Source of the DNA: Xiphydria camelus
Lineage: Eukaryota; Arthropoda; Insecta; Hymenoptera; Xiphydriidae
Reading direction: 5' to 3'
DNA: 64,000 nt
NCBI GenBank assembly: GCA_963678675.1
Contig: OY783200.1
Coordinates: 7,700,501 to 7,764,500 of the forward strand
Part shown: positions 44,126 through 55,268 of the stretch, piece by piece
How the letters are laid out: each line of letters starts with the position of its first letter
How positions within the stretch are numbered: the first letter of the stretch is position 1
The notes under the pieces: model-generated
Seen by the model: only the letters and a program-made list of their open reading frames with translations
Told to the model about the DNA's origin: nothing
Database searches by the model: none
Made by a program: the position numbers and the translations under genes

Positions 44126-46526
44126 TAGTCCAGGGAAATAAGGCATATAAAAACCCCATCTGCAGAATGAGAGAAAGCAAGCTAGATTTTTGCAGAGATC
44201 TTCGTTTTGATGTTCTAATGAAGCATCAAAAAGTCTCATATGCTCACCCTTGTGCGTCTCGAGATATCGAAGGTCAAAGATCATGAAAATCAGTTTTTTG
44301 TGAAAATCTCGCTTCCGGCTAGTCTGATATCTTAAGAAGTTTTAACAAACTTTACGTAAAACAGTATTCTCTACAAGTTTGATTATATACATTTTTTTGT
44401 ACGATCAACCGTTTTCGAGATATACCGTGAAGAAGCGGGAGCGCGCATTTTTGAATAGGTAATACTGTATATGTATACTGCTTAGCTATAACTATAAATG
44501 CACTTTTCTTAGTAGTTACTAAAAAATTGAATTCCTATTATTGTTTCAATTAAAAGTTTGTTCATTTATAAAAAAATATAATAAATAATTCATAACAAAT
44601 AATGCATCCTTTTCCGCACTACTTTTGAAGTAGAATGGAAGGCGCGTTTTTTTAAGATATGTTACTACAACCACATGTACCTACTAACCTAATCCATGTT
44701 TACCCTACTGGCCTAATCCATATTTTCGATATTAACCAAAGTTTCTGAACAGTAACCGATTAACGTCTTCCGCAGTTTCCGGCGTGCTTTATGTTTCCTC
44801 TCCTTCGTCCTTCCTCAGGTCTTCTTCAGGTTCCTCAAGTAGTTTTGTCTTCATCATCACACGCTTCCGCTGTATCTAATTGCAAAATCTCTTCAGGCTC
44901 ATGGCCACTGAAGTTTTCAATGTCTTGCAATTCTGAGGAAGGATTCAGGCATGCCTGTCCGTGACACTAACCACAAACTGTAGAGCATGGTAGTCCTACT
45001 TTTCTACATCCACACTGCGCACCACATCCTTTTTTACAATTGCAGAAGATTGTGTTTAATAGTTCGTCTGGGGCAGGTGGCAATAGTGTTGTTTTCGGCT
45101 CTAGCATCTCGTTTTTTAAAGATCTATGACTGAGAGTTTTGCTCCGATTGACTTGAAATTTGGAAGCAACATTCTTTAAATGTTTTACTATAAGAAAAGG
45201 CAATTTAAAAAATTGATTTTTAGACCCCCCCCAAAGAACAAGCAAATCAATGTCTTCTCTAATGATGACGGCGGTTCTTTTTCTTTCCGATACTTCGATG
45301 GCTGTTTCGATGATTAGGACATCCGCATCATCCTTGGCTTATATTGTAGCGATGTTAGCAGCTTGTAGTTGTTCAATAAGCATTTCAATAAAAATGTTTT
45401 TGTTGCATCGGTTTGATAAGAACTTTTCTTGGCTGATTGGCACATTCATTGTTGCATCAAAGCGAACTTCATAAGATGTAGACAGTGCAGTAGTTCGTCT
45501 TAATTGTTCCATTGCTTTTATATTTGTAAAATTGTCTGACTAACCGTCAAATATAACAATTATGTTAGAACTTAGATTGAAGACTTCAGTGGCCATGAGC
45601 CTGAAGAGATTTTGCAATTAGATACAGCGGAAGCGTGTGATGATGAAAACAATATTGTGGTAGAACTACTTGAGGAACCTGAAGAAGACGAGGACGAAGA
45701 AGAGGAAACAAAAAGCACGCTGGCAATTGCGAAAGACGTGAATCGGTTACTGTTCAGAAACCATGTCTAAAAAAACGCGCCTTGCATTCTACTTCAAAAG
45801 TGGTGCGGAAAAGGATGCATTTTTTTTTATTAATTATTTATTATATTCTTTTTTATAAATGAACAAACTTTTAACTGAAATAATAATAGGAATTCAATTT
45901 TTTAGTATAACTACTAAGAAAAGTGCATTTATATTTATAGCTAAGCAGTATACTGCCCAACTATGGAGAAAGGCAGTAATTGCTAACCAACAAATTTGTG
46001 GAAAATCAACTTTAACTTCGATGCCTTTTGCCGAAGGGTTTCCAAGACAGATTACTAATAAAACCTACCTTTAACACTACGAAAGGGTACAAAATTCGGG
46101 TACAAAATAATTGAAGATATTCAATGGTACCAAGAAACGCACTTCGATTTGTTTTGCTAATTACCGCCTTTCTTCATAATTGGGTAGTATATACACTATT
46201 ACATATTCAAAAATGCGCGCTCCCGCTCCTTCACGCTATATCTCGAAAACGGTTGATATTACAAAAAAATGTATAGAATCAAACTTGTAGAGAATGCTGT
46301 TTTACGTAAATTTTGTTAAAACTTCTTAAGACATCAGACTAACCGGAAGCGATATTTTCGCAAAAAAACTGATTTTCATGACCTTTGACCTTTGATATCT
46401 CGAGACGCACAAGGGTGAGCATATGAGACTTTTTGGTGCTTCATTAGAACATCAAAACGAAGATCTCTGCAGAAATCCAGCTTGCTTTCTCTCATTCCGC
46501 AGAGGAAGTCTTATTTCCCTGGACTA
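44126..46526. mobile_element. second Academ-type element, inverted-duplicated
   Basis: Ends TAGTCCAGGGAAATAAG and its complement, with TTA at 44123-44125 and 46527-46529. Long inverted arms (44126-44940 and about 45590-46526) share GCACAAGGGTGAGCATATGA and GCGCGCATTTTTGAATA in inverse. The arms also contain opposed copies of the protein's acidic tail. It shares TAG(G/T)CCAG starts, 3-bp duplication and nuclease remains with the element at 34366-40858. Confidence 0.75.
44745..45560 (-). pseudogene. Academ-type nuclease C-terminal fragment
   Basis: On the minus strand from about 45560: a block with TTALSTSYEVRFDATMN and EKFLSN, then DDADVLI, AVIIREDIDLLVLWGGS, and after an A/T-rich slip PPAPDELLNTIFCNCKKGC and CGCRKVGLPCSTVCG. 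These correspond to the nuclease acidic motifs (ADEDADTL, GDDTDLLV) and Cys cluster of the 35413-39916 protein, with several stops and the catalytic GDD changed to RED. The acidic tail follows at 44745-44940. The matching tail on the + strand at 45600-45766 shows that the element was doubled head to head. Confidence 0.75.
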
Positions 46527-46529
46527 TTA

Positions 46530-46885
46530 TTGCAATAGCCGAGCATCAAGTTGAGGCTCGCGCGACCACCGCGGCGCCATCGCTCGACCGAGCAGGTTCC
46601 GACAGGCCCTTGCTATGCGGTAAGCATGATGATGATGAAAACGTCACCGCGAGCTCCATACACCCAAGACGGGGGTGTCTGTAACAGCCGGTGAGGCTTG
46701 CATATGCTTGTGCACATGCGCCTGCGCGTCTGTCGAGAAGCTGTGACGTCATCGCTCGCGTGGATCGGTTGGGTGGGATGGGGGTAAGGTTAGGCTAGCA
46801 ATGGCGGCGTGCGTACGGGCTATAGCTCGCACGGGTTGGGGGGGGGGGTGAGGTTAGGCCAGCAATGGTGGCACTCCGGGGGTGG
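46530..46885 (+). repeat. GC-rich region with GGTTAGGCTAGCAATGG minisatellite
   Basis: GGTTAGGCTAGCAATGGCGG, CTCCGGGGGTGGGG and similar phrases repeat at about 46788 and 46850, and again at 47360-47499 and 49670-49720. The repeat was interrupted by a MITE and by a LINE. It resembles TTAGG-containing DNA, but the units are not telomeric TTAGG arrays. Confidence 0.6.
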
Positions 46886-46891
46886 GGATAA

Positions 46892-47358
46892 AGGCCATCA
46901 CACGTGAAAAAACGTAAGCAGTAACAGTAAGGCAGTAAGCCGTATAGCCGAGTGCTCATTCTTAGTAGCGTGGTATACGCATGCGCTGTTCGAAAGTCGT
47001 ATCTGAAATCATAACCTAAATGTTTAGTGTAATGTACTACGCTTGCACTTGAGATGCGTGAGTATATTATTTAAATGAAATACAATATAGAAAAAAGTAT
47101 TAGTGCGGTTATCAGCATCGATAATTATTGCAAGTTGTAACTTTGCATTCCGTGTATATACCAATCGCGTGTCAGCTGCTCTTCTATTGGTTGAGAGTAA
47201 GACGTAAGCCGTAAAATTCCAACGTGACGGAAACCCTACTGCTTGCTGTTACTGCTTACTGTTGCTGCACTTTCACTTAGATTGCTCCATCTAACAATAT
47301 GTGTTGGAAACTTACTGCCTTACTGTTACTGCTTACGTTTTTTCACGTGTGATGGCCT
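46892..47358. mobile_element. 467-bp PIF/Harbinger-type MITE with long perfect ends
   Basis: AGGCCATCACACGTGAAAAA and the following ACGTAAGCAGTAACAGTAAG have exact complements at the right end (about 47311-47358). The perfect repeat is about 46 bp. TAA lies at 46889-46891 and 47359-47361. Non-coding. Perfect arms suggest recent spread. Confidence 0.9.
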
Positions 47359-47360
47359 TA

Positions 47361-47499
47361 AGGTTAGGCTAGCAATGGCTGCGCTCCGGGAGTAGGGGTA
47401 AGGCTAGGGTCCCCGGCACTCCGGGGGTGAGGGTAAGGTTAGGCTAGCAATGGCGGTGCTCCGGGAGTGGGGGTTAGGCTAGGTTAGCAATGGTGGCGC
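47361..47499 (+). repeat. minisatellite continued
   Basis: GGTTAGGCTAGCAATGGC, CTCCGGGAGTGGGGGTTAGG and related units in about three copies. The last copy (47482-47499) is the LINE target duplication. Confidence 0.6.
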
Positions 47500-47987
47500 A
47501 GATCATGAACTGGCGCCAAGTGTGGAAGGCCGCGGAGGTAGAGACGCTACGTGTCTGGAGGATGACGTTGGAGAACCAGCAGAACAATTCACGGGCGGTG
47601 GTGGCTATCCTGCCGCACTTCGACGCGTGGAGGGATCGGCGGCACGGCGACGTCTCTTTCCACCTCACACAAATGTTGACAGGCCACGGATGTTTCGGGG
47701 CTTACCTGCGGAACATCGGCAGGGAGAGGACAGCGGAGTGCCACCACTGTGGTGCCGAGGTGGACGATGCCGAGCATACCCTGGAGATCTGCCCGGTGTG
47801 GGAGTTGCGTCGGGAGAACCTCCGGGCCCTTGTAGATGTGGAGGCAATTAGCTGGCGGAGGCTAATGCCGCGTATTGTCGCCGATCAGGACGCGTGGTGT
47901 GCGCTGCTGGCCTTCGCGAGGGCCGTTTTAACGCGGAAGGAGGCCGCGGAACGCGAACGTGAACGCGCGGGTCGAAATCGCGGGTGA
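47500..47987 (+). CDS. LINE ORF2 C-terminus (reverse transcriptase protein tail)
   Basis: The frame enters from the target duplication and runs to 47987. FHLTQMLTGHGCFGAYLRNI is followed by CHHCGAEVDDAEHTLEICPV, the H-type knuckle (CxxC...H...C) found at the end of R1/Jockey-clade ORF2. An Arg/Glu-rich tail (RKEAAERERERAG) ends it. Reverse transcriptase and endonuclease domains are absent, so it is not functional. The apparent Met at 47490 lies in the duplicated target and is not a true start. Confidence 0.85.
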
Positions 47988-48269
47988 GGTGAAAGTGACA
48001 GGTGATAAACAGTCGCCATCTTGGGTCCGCCATGTTGCCGCGGCTTCAGGCATGGGCTTACGCGCGGTAGAGTGCGACTCGCGCGTGTTTCTGGAGCGGC
48101 GCGCGGACAAGTTCCGGGTGCGAAGACATGTTCGGTGCACGGGGCACGCGTGTAACCGTATGTGAGGTGGTAGCAGGAGGGGTGCATTTCGGAGCCGCCT
48201 TGCTGCCGTGGCGTTGATCTCGGACTGTGCGCGGCGGTCGGGGTCTTCCGCATGACGTTCGAGCAGATC

Positions 48270-48845
48270 TGATCCCGCCAAAGTCCAGTTACGGGGACAC
48301 AGTTCGGTGCATGGGACACGCGCGTGACTTTCGAGCCGTGCGTGAGCGTGTTGCCGGCCATCTTGTCTTCCGTATGACTTGCAAGCAGCGGGTGGGCCAA
48401 AGGCCAGTTACGGTGACGCAGTTCGGTGCATGCGACACGCGCGTGACTTTCGAGCCGTGAGTGCGCGAGTTTTCGGATGCGAGGGAACCGCCCGGCGTGG
48501 CCCCGGGTGCGTGGTGGGTGTTGCCGGCCATCTTGTTGCCGGCCATCTTGTCTTCCGCATGACGTTCAAGCTGCGGGTGGGCCAAAGTCCATTTACGGTG
48601 ACGCAGTTCGGTGCATGGGACACGTGCGTGACTTTCGAGCCGTGCGTGGGCGAGTTTTCGGTCGCGAGGGATCCGCCCGGCGTGCGCCCGGGAGCGTGGT
48701 GCGTGTTGTCGGCCATCTTGGGGCTGCCGTGCTGTGGCGGCATCGGCCACGGGTTAACGTGAGATAGTCTGGGTCTCGCGCATGACTTTGGAGCTGCGTG
48801 CGGACTGGGTTCCAGTTACGTGGACACAATTCGGTGCGCGGTGAG
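48270..48845 (+). repeat. tandem repeats within the LINE 3' UTR
   Basis: Three to four units, each with CCAGTTACGGNGACNCAGTT, CGGTGCATGGGACACG, GTGACTTTCGAGCCGTG and GCCGGCCATCTTG. Unit length varies from about 120 to 190 bp. They produce overlapping spurious frames on both strands. Confidence 0.8.
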
Positions 48846-49736
48846 TGATCTTGATCGGTGGGGTGCGTGTAGTTTGTTCTCACGCTCCTCGCGTTGGCCG
48901 TTATTAAAGTCTCCTTTTCGTGTTGGTCCCCTGACATCCTGCCGCATTTCTAATAGTACTTTTCTTTTGGTTTCTTCTTGGTTCATTTCTTTCACTCTTC
49001 TGGATACTTTAACATATTTTTTCATTAGACCTCTGTCCACCTTTAGCTTACTTAGCTTCATGTTATCCTTCTCGCCTAGTTCGGGCGGGTCGGCTTTTCC
49101 TTTCAGTAACTCTTCATCTTTACTTGTTCTTCTGTGTGCGGCCGGTTACGGGATGTCAGACGCGGGCTTACTCTTATATATTGTGTCTATTATTTCTCAT
49201 CCTTCACCGCAGTTTGGTTTCCATGGTTGGTTTTTTCTTTGAGTTAGCGGTTATTTTTATTACGTTTTGTTTGGCAAAGTGCCTGTTAATTTCTTTTCGC
49301 GGCCACATTGTATGATTTGTATGTCGGCGGCGTTTGCTGCTGCGATCTGCAAGGTGGAGCTCCGCCCCCCTTCCGGGGTGGATGCTTTTGTGTATGGGTT
49401 CCGTGGGTAGTTGAGTGTTTACTCCTCCCGCCCACTTTTAGACGTGAGCATTTTTCGGGACAGAGGGCGTCACAGCCAGTATCCTGGAAGGGAACCCGAT
49501 TGTTCTGGCCTCATGAGCCTTCCGGGTTACTCTTCGCATCGGGATTGCGCGCCGACAGCGGGGTTTAGTCGGTAGGGGGGGACTTGCACCCTTGAGCCCC
49601 TGAGACCGACACTCCTCCGGGTCTGCTCAACCCGGAGCGGCGATAAACGCTTCCCCGCTTAAAAAAAAAGGTTAGCAATGGTGGCGCTCCGGGAGTGAGG
49701 GTAAGGCTAAGGTCCTCAGGGTGACCCAGAATTATC

Positions 49737-49757
49737 CTTTTTTTTTTTTTTTTTTAT
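49737..49757 (+). repeat. poly-T run
   Basis: A run of about 20 T. On the minus strand this could be the A tail of an opposing retroposon, but no body is recognisable to its left. Confidence 0.6.
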
Positions 49758-49767
49758 AGAAAGGGAA

Positions 49768-50153
49768 ATGCGTTTAAGCACCATCCCCAGGTTTGGCCAA
49801 AATCCGGAGACTCGGGTGAACCCGCGACGAGAAAGTGCAAGGTCGCAGGGCCCAATACCCACTAAACCCTTCTTGCCTACCCAGAACTATCCTAGCTTAC
49901 CTAATGCTAACCCTGAAGATATTGAAAAAGTTTTTATATCCTTGATTCAAAAGCCAGTCCTGTCGGAAGGCAAGAAATAAAGATTTATCAGCCATGTTTG
50001 ATTTTTTGCCAGAAACTGCTGAAGACTATTACCAGAATATTCTAAATAATTAAAATATGTTAATTTTGTTTATTAAAAATAATAATTTAGATTAGTCATG
50101 TTCTATGTATCAATATAGTTTTCATTCAAAGAGTTCTAAGTACCATGGGCATT
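49768..50153 (+). other. short unassigned frame and AT-rich tail
   Basis: An ATG-started 70-codon frame (49768-49980) contains PNANPEDIEKVFISLIQKPV. I do not recognise it. It could be the end of a TE or host exon. Nothing else is seen to 50153. Confidence 0.3.
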
Positions 50154-50219
50154 GCTTGGGACTCAAACGATTCGCTCGTCGCGAATCTCCGTCCGCAAAG
50201 GGCCGTTTGAGTCCCAAGC
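50154..50219. repeat. 66-bp perfect-stem hairpin
   Basis: GCTTGGGACTCAAACG pairs exactly with CGTTTGAGTCCCAAGC around a 34-base loop that includes TTCGCTCGTCGCGAA. Not a tRNA. Either a tiny MITE or a structured transcript element. Confidence 0.55.
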
Positions 50220-50403
50220 TGCCGATCGCGCTCTTCAGAGTTTGTGTCGAAAAATCACAGGCTTCTTCGCTTCGAAAGTGATTTCAACGTGACACTATGC
50301 GTAAAAGTAGACGAATTGAGTCGACAAGTGACAGATCTGTCTTCGCGTTCGCATCGACGGCAGTTAGTACCAATCCGGCCACCATTCGTACAGGTAGGTA
50401 GTA

Positions 50404-51080
50404 GGGGAATAACGGGCATAACGGCCAGTACGTGCAGGCGGATTTGTAACACTATATAGTGCTGCTATCATGTGACAACTGCGTTAAGGTTATCCTCACA
50501 GTCCCCTTAGTTGCGTTGAGTCACTAGAAGAAAAAAGAACTACATCTATCACGGGTTATTGCAATTTTCGTGTTTTTTATACCCTCTGATCTAAGGTAAG
50601 TCCTCAATTCATGTAATTATTACAAATTTACCAAACAATTTTGATTTTTAAAACATAATTATCTTAAAAGTGTGGTAACTTGACTACAAAATTCAATATT
50701 GAAAAATTGTTTATTGTTTGTTGACAACTGACAACAAGCTTTTGTTAATGGCGTCTGGGCGGGGCACAACGTCCAGCCCTAAAGTTATTACCCCTGTGCC
50801 TTGTGTATCGGAAGCAAAATGTAAAAGCAATGGGCGGAAGCACGGTTATGCAGCTCTGCTGTCAGGAAGTCCTTATAAAAATGATCTGTTAGCGGAGAAA
50901 GCTGCTAAGGAAGCAAAAGAAAAAGAAAAAGCTATGAAACGAAAAATAACTGAAAAAAAAACAGAATCCTAAAAATGTTCACTGTTAATAAGTTAACATT
51001 TTCTTAAAATAAATTTGTTTTTAATTTAAGACTCGTTTTCTCAATTTATTAAACACTTTAGCTATGTGGCCATTATGCCC
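50404..51080 (+). mobile_element. pogo-like element, TA-flanked
   Basis: TA at 50402-50403 and 51081-51082. The left end GGGGAATAACGGGCATAACG is only partly matched by the right end (complement of GGGCATAATGGCCA), so the left end carries about 10 extra bases. It encloses a transposase tail fragment. Confidence 0.55.
50748..50972 (+). pseudogene. pogo-type transposase C-terminal tail
   Basis: A 74-codon frame contains GYAALLSGSPYKNDLLAEKA, then a Lys/Glu-rich helix ending KRKITEKKTES. A short SPYKN-L motif followed by a basic helix is common at the C-terminal end of pogo/Tigger transposases. No psq or DDE domain remains. The start ATG is simply the first in frame. Confidence 0.45.
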
Positions 51081-51119
51081 TACCCATGTCAACGTGTTAA
51101 ATCAGAGCAACATGAACCC

Positions 51120-52190
51120 GATAAATCAAGCTGTATTAAATGTGATTGTTAATGAAATTGTGAGTAGTGATGGTAGTGACACTTCCGAAGATGAATTTCT
51201 ATTAGATTATATAAATATAGTAACATTACGACCATGAGAAAGAAAGCCTCGCATTCAAGGATATTGCGAAATGTTAGTCCCGTTGTTGTCAGATGCAGCT
51301 TCAAATCACATTTTCGGTACATTTATTTAAGCATAAATAACGTAAAATCAAGTCCCTTATTTTGTACTTTATTATTGCAAGTAAATCCTGAAGAATCTTT
51401 CATACGATGGGATCACATCAAAACTCTTCATGAGAAAGATAAAGAATTAGCTACTGGGCGACAAAATGTAATGTGTCCTAAGTTAACAAAGCATCACTTT
51501 CAGCTGAATAGTACTGCAAAAATGCGAGTTTCGTTAGCAGTGCAAGTATGTAAATTAAGACGAATCTATTTAGAGAATAAAATGATCACAGCTACTAATG
51601 AGTTTATTATCGTACGTATTCAGTAATTCTGTGTACAATGGATTAAAAACCTTCCAGTATGTGCCTGAATTCAAAGCAGTCAAGTAACGGCTGTGTAAAT
51701 GGTTGAATTACTTTTTGACACACTGAACAGAAAAGAAGAAATGGAAGGGGTTGAACCGGGTAATTTAGATTATCAAGTACGTTTTTTACTTGTTAATAAT
51801 TTTTAAAAATATTTTTCGTTTTAACATTTTTTGACATTTATAAAACTTTTTTATATTTAGAGAATTCAATTGGCGTTAAATAAATTGAATGAGTGGGAAA
51901 AAAATATCAAAGAAGGGAAGATATGACGAACTTTATTTCTGACGCCAGAGACAGCTGCTGGTCTTCGTGCGACGTTAATATCGACATTTTAGATATTGTA
52001 AAATACTTGACTGAAGAGTGCTCTTTTGCATTTGTTCTTACAGGGCGGATTAATCAAGATGCTTTAGAGGTTTTCTTTTCTTTGCCAATGCTGCTCCCAT
52101 CTTTCAATCTCTCAATGGATCTCTATCTTCAAGGTCCTCTTGAAAGGTGTAATAGGAAATTCTTTTTATTTAATGACAACTGTTGTTGAC
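51120..52190 (+). pseudogene. P-element-like (THAP9-type) transposase remnant
   Basis: Fragments in order. About 51380-51560: FIRWDHIKTLHEKDKE, CPKLTKHHFQLNSTAKMRVS and LAVQVCK. About 51700-51750: a LF-DTLN-RKE-like string. 51850-51900: LALNKLNEWEKNI. 51920-52130: DILDIVKYLTEECSFAFVLT, then GRINQDALEVFFS. The last motif (T/SRxNQDxxExFF) is diagnostic of the P/THAP9 C-terminal domain. Frameshifts and non-coding gaps separate the parts. No THAP domain or element ends were found. Confidence 0.78.
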
Positions 52191-52269
52191 ACTAAAAGGA
52201 ATATTGCATGTAACAGAATGCACTTTGCTTTTTTTCTTCATTTATAATTATAATTTAATACGAGGTTAA

Positions 52270-52465
52270 CTCTGAAAGTTTTTGGATTTTTGCCGAATTC
52301 ATAGCCGAACTGGAGGCGATACCAAAAGAAGTGTGCCATGAAGCTTTTTCTAAATGGTTTTACTTATTCGGTGGAACCATTTAGAAAAAGTTTTGCGGTA
52401 TACTTCTTTCGGTATCGCTTCCAGTTCGGCTATAAATTCAGCAAAAATCCAAAAACTTTCAGTGA
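52270..52465. mobile_element. about 195-bp MITE
   Basis: CTGAAAGTTTTTGGATTTTT on the left pairs with AAAAATCCAAAAACTTTCAG on the right. Further pairing runs through AGCCGAACTGGA and ACTTCTTT. Non-coding. Confidence 0.8.
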
Positions 52466-53377
52466 CCCTTGTACAATTATGATTTTTAAATACGCGTTTC
52501 TTTCATTTCTTAATTTTTCTATTTTCTTCCTCTGGTTATGAATGTTTTTAATTTTCTGTAAGCTCGTGCGCTCTAGGAGTATTCGATTCTCTCGGGTTTC
52601 CACACCGGACCGATCCTTATTTCCTCCTTCATGACGAAACAGAAGGGCTGAATGGGTGCTTTCCATTTAGTGACACAAGTCGACCCGTGTCATCATAAGT
52701 GCTTTCCATTTGATTTGTGCCGCCGTGAGACAGCGACACGAGTCAACTCAGGACGCCTTTGTCAGATAGGTGAGTTTGGGGCAGTTTGAGGTGTGCAGCG
52801 GCAAACCACGGCAAATAAACGCGGCAAACCAAGGCACATATTTGTAAACTTGTACAGTCAAGATCCTTTTGAAAGATGAAGGTAAGTGAAAAATAAAATT
52901 GTTTGTAGTTACCTGTAAACAGTGCACACATTTTTATTTGTTAAAGATTTGTATCTATAAACCATGAGTTGTAATTTGTTAAGCAAAGCTTCCGAAACTT
53001 TAAGTATGTATGTCTTTATTGTTTCTTCTGGATATTGCTACAAGAATTTATTAATACACGAATCTCACGAAACATATAGAATTGCAGTTTCTTAATCTTT
53101 TAAATAAACCACAATATATAATCTTTCAAAGAAAATTTGAGATCTTAAATGTATAACCCCAACATTTTTTTAAGCGTGTCACTTTGGAGGAATTAAAAGC
53201 CTTGCAAGTAGAAGGGAAAATAAAATTATTACCACTACCGTCAACTTCAGGACAACAACCATAATTTTTGCAAGGCCATCAACCACTATCACCAGCAATA
53301 ATTTCCAAGTTCCTCCAATCAACAGCGCCAAATTACAGATTGAGGAATAAAAAGTTACTCAGGAAATAAGGGAGTCC
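52466..53377. other. probable Harbinger left flank, no gene
   Basis: GGGTGCTTTCCATTTAGTGA (52651) and AGTGCTTTCCATTTGATT (52699) look like the repeated ends of Harbinger elements and may start the element whose Myb-like gene follows. No other feature. Confidence 0.35.
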
Positions 53378-53502
53378 AGGGCAGCGATCACGTAATTTCA
53401 CTATTTACGACCAATCATTGTGCGCCTTTACTTCTGGCCGCATGAGATAATTGGTCCATAAATAGTGAAAAGTGAAAATTGAATTACGTAATCGATGCCC
53501 AA
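53378..53502. mobile_element. about 125-bp MITE
   Basis: GGGCAGCGATCACGTAATTT and CACTATTTA pair with TAAATAGTG and AATTACGTAATCGATGCCC. Non-coding hairpin within the Myb-gene leader. Confidence 0.65.
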
Positions 53503-53574
53503 GCAAGAAGTTGGAGTGAAAAGCCAAGTCGAGGAAAACGAGGAATCTGCAGTGGATATGAAAATGTTGTAGAC

Positions 53575-54492
53575 TAAATCAGTGACTCTTGCTCTTTTAT
53601 CTGCTTATGAAGCCAGAGACATTGAGACAGACCGTACAAAAAAATAAATAAAAAATTCTGGCAAGCCATCGCTGACGAGCTCCATACTACATACATCCAT
53701 ACATCAGCTCGCTACATACTTCCTCGATATTTTCCAAAAGGGTTAGAATTATATTATAATGGCATTTATGTGAATAGACCTATGAAGCAATTGTTTGATT
53801 AAGGATATTTTAATTAATATATTATTATTATTATTATTATTGTAGATATCTGCCGATCAAACGCGTTGGAAGTTTGCAGCTATAAAAAAATCATACAATA
53901 AAAAAGGGATCATAATCATGGAAGTGGAAACGATTCAAAATCATTTGACGAATTTAAGGATTGTTTATCAGAAATTTTGGATCACAAGAAAGGCGCCAAC
54001 TCAGTTTGCAGTTCTTACAATTCTCCGATCCCGGGTTCCGTTGGTACTTCACAGCAACAAGATCAAAAGAAAGACGAATCGAAAAAGATCGAGAAGAACG
54101 AAAACATACATAGCGAGCCTTCCATCTCTGTCGAAAAGAACGGCAATGGCTCCGTAAGGAAAAAAATTAAGGCTGCTCATGGAAGTGGCTCTAAAATTTC
54201 GAAGACGAAGATTAAGCTAGAGAAACAATGGCTGCAGCATTTAAAGATGATACAAGAAGATAAGAATGAAAAGAAGGAACTAGCTGAAAATGAGAATAAG
54301 CGAAAAGAAGAAGAGTTAAAATTGAAAAAGGAAAAATTTTAGCTGAAGCAGAAGAATCTCCAAATTGAAGAAGTGAGCTGGCAAAAAAAAATGGAAAGAC
54401 ATAGGATGAGAATGAGCATAGAAAGAGAGAAGTGCAATCTTGTAAGGAACATTCTCGATCGCAAAAGTACTTTCTTTAATGAAAACTTGTAA
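53575..54492 (+). pseudogene. Harbinger accessory Myb/SANT-like protein remnant
   Basis: About 53580-53690 reads LLSAYEARDIETDRTKK, a stop, then KKFWQAIADEL, the first half of a Myb/SANT-like DNA-binding domain. A probable intron ends at TTATTGTAG (about 53846), and QTRWKFAAIKKSYNK completes the domain. After a frameshift, 53977-54342 gives a Ser/Lys linker and a long coiled coil (QWLQHLKMIQEDKNEKKELA, ELAENENKRKEEELKLKK). This is the usual partner of a Harbinger transposase, needed for its nuclear import and DNA binding. The matching transposase may be the minus-strand fragment at 58791-59335. Broken by two stops and a frameshift. Confidence 0.65.
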
Positions 54493-55268
54493 ATCCTTAA
54501 ATCTGTTTTGATTTACATGGTATTTTATATAACATTTTATACTGCTATTACTATTATTTTGTAGTAAGGATATCGTATTTCCGTAACTTTATAAGCTTTC
54601 ATGGGATTATCCCACGTATTCTTGATCGCCAAAGAACTTTTTTTTAATGAAAACTGTGATTCACTACGTAGTTTATAATACACGATTTACTTTCATTAGT
54701 AAGGATATTGTATTTTTATACCTTCATAAGCTTTCAGGAGACTGAATTTCGTACATATATATGAGATATATGCTTCGGTTAACCTAGTATTATTATTAAA
54801 ATAAAAACACCTTTTGTATAAAATCTTCTCAAGCTATTCTATTTATTATACAACCCATTTTCCAAATGATAATTACTGCCTTCACAGTTAAAAAATATGC
54901 AATTACAGGTAAATACATTTATCTTAAATTATACAATTACTGCCTGCACTTGCACAATGTATATACAATTTTAGAGAAATTCAGTTTCGTTAAAATTACA
55001 TAGTACTAACTCGTTCCACTTAGTCTGTTCTTAATCGTGTTAGTGAAATTTTACTGTAAGTAAAGCCATAAGCTTACCACTGCTTACTCAGCAATAATGT
55101 TACACATGTATACGTTTATATGTAAATTGAAATTTGGAATTCAACGTTGAAATGTCAAATCGTTTTATAAAACGCCCATGGAAGAAATGAAATATGATTG
55201 CATATGATTATCATTACTTATCTATTATTATATTTTGTCCTCGCACGTAGATAGTAAAATATGAAAAT
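54493..55268. other. AT-rich, no gene
   Basis: Two about 130-bp stretches (54450-54600 and 54610-54740) share TTCTCGATCGCAAAAG/TTCTTGATCGCCAAAG, TTAATGAAAACT and TAAGCTTTCA, a local tandem duplication. No coding sequence was seen. Confidence 0.45.

Larger units (their letters stand above)
47500..49669 (+). mobile_element. 5'-truncated R1/Jockey-type LINE
   Basis: Flanked by the 18-bp duplication GGTTAGCAATGGTGGCGC at 47482-47499 and 49670-49687. Ends in a 9-base A tail (49661-49669). Only the last 160 codons of ORF2 survive, followed by a 1.7-kb GC-rich 3' UTR. GC content far above the neighbours marks it as an insertion. Confidence 0.88.

Noticed and set aside
46788..46885. GGTTAGG units considered as telomeric TTAGG DNA
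   Set aside because: Units are about 50 bp, GC-rich and degenerate, without TTAGG tandem arrays.
47522..48937. Many overlapping long frames on both strands
   Set aside because: Produced by GC-rich tandem repeats of the LINE 3' UTR. They repeat the same peptide in different frames and have no family resemblance.
50154..50219. tRNA candidate
   Set aside because: No cloverleaf, no A/B box and too short.
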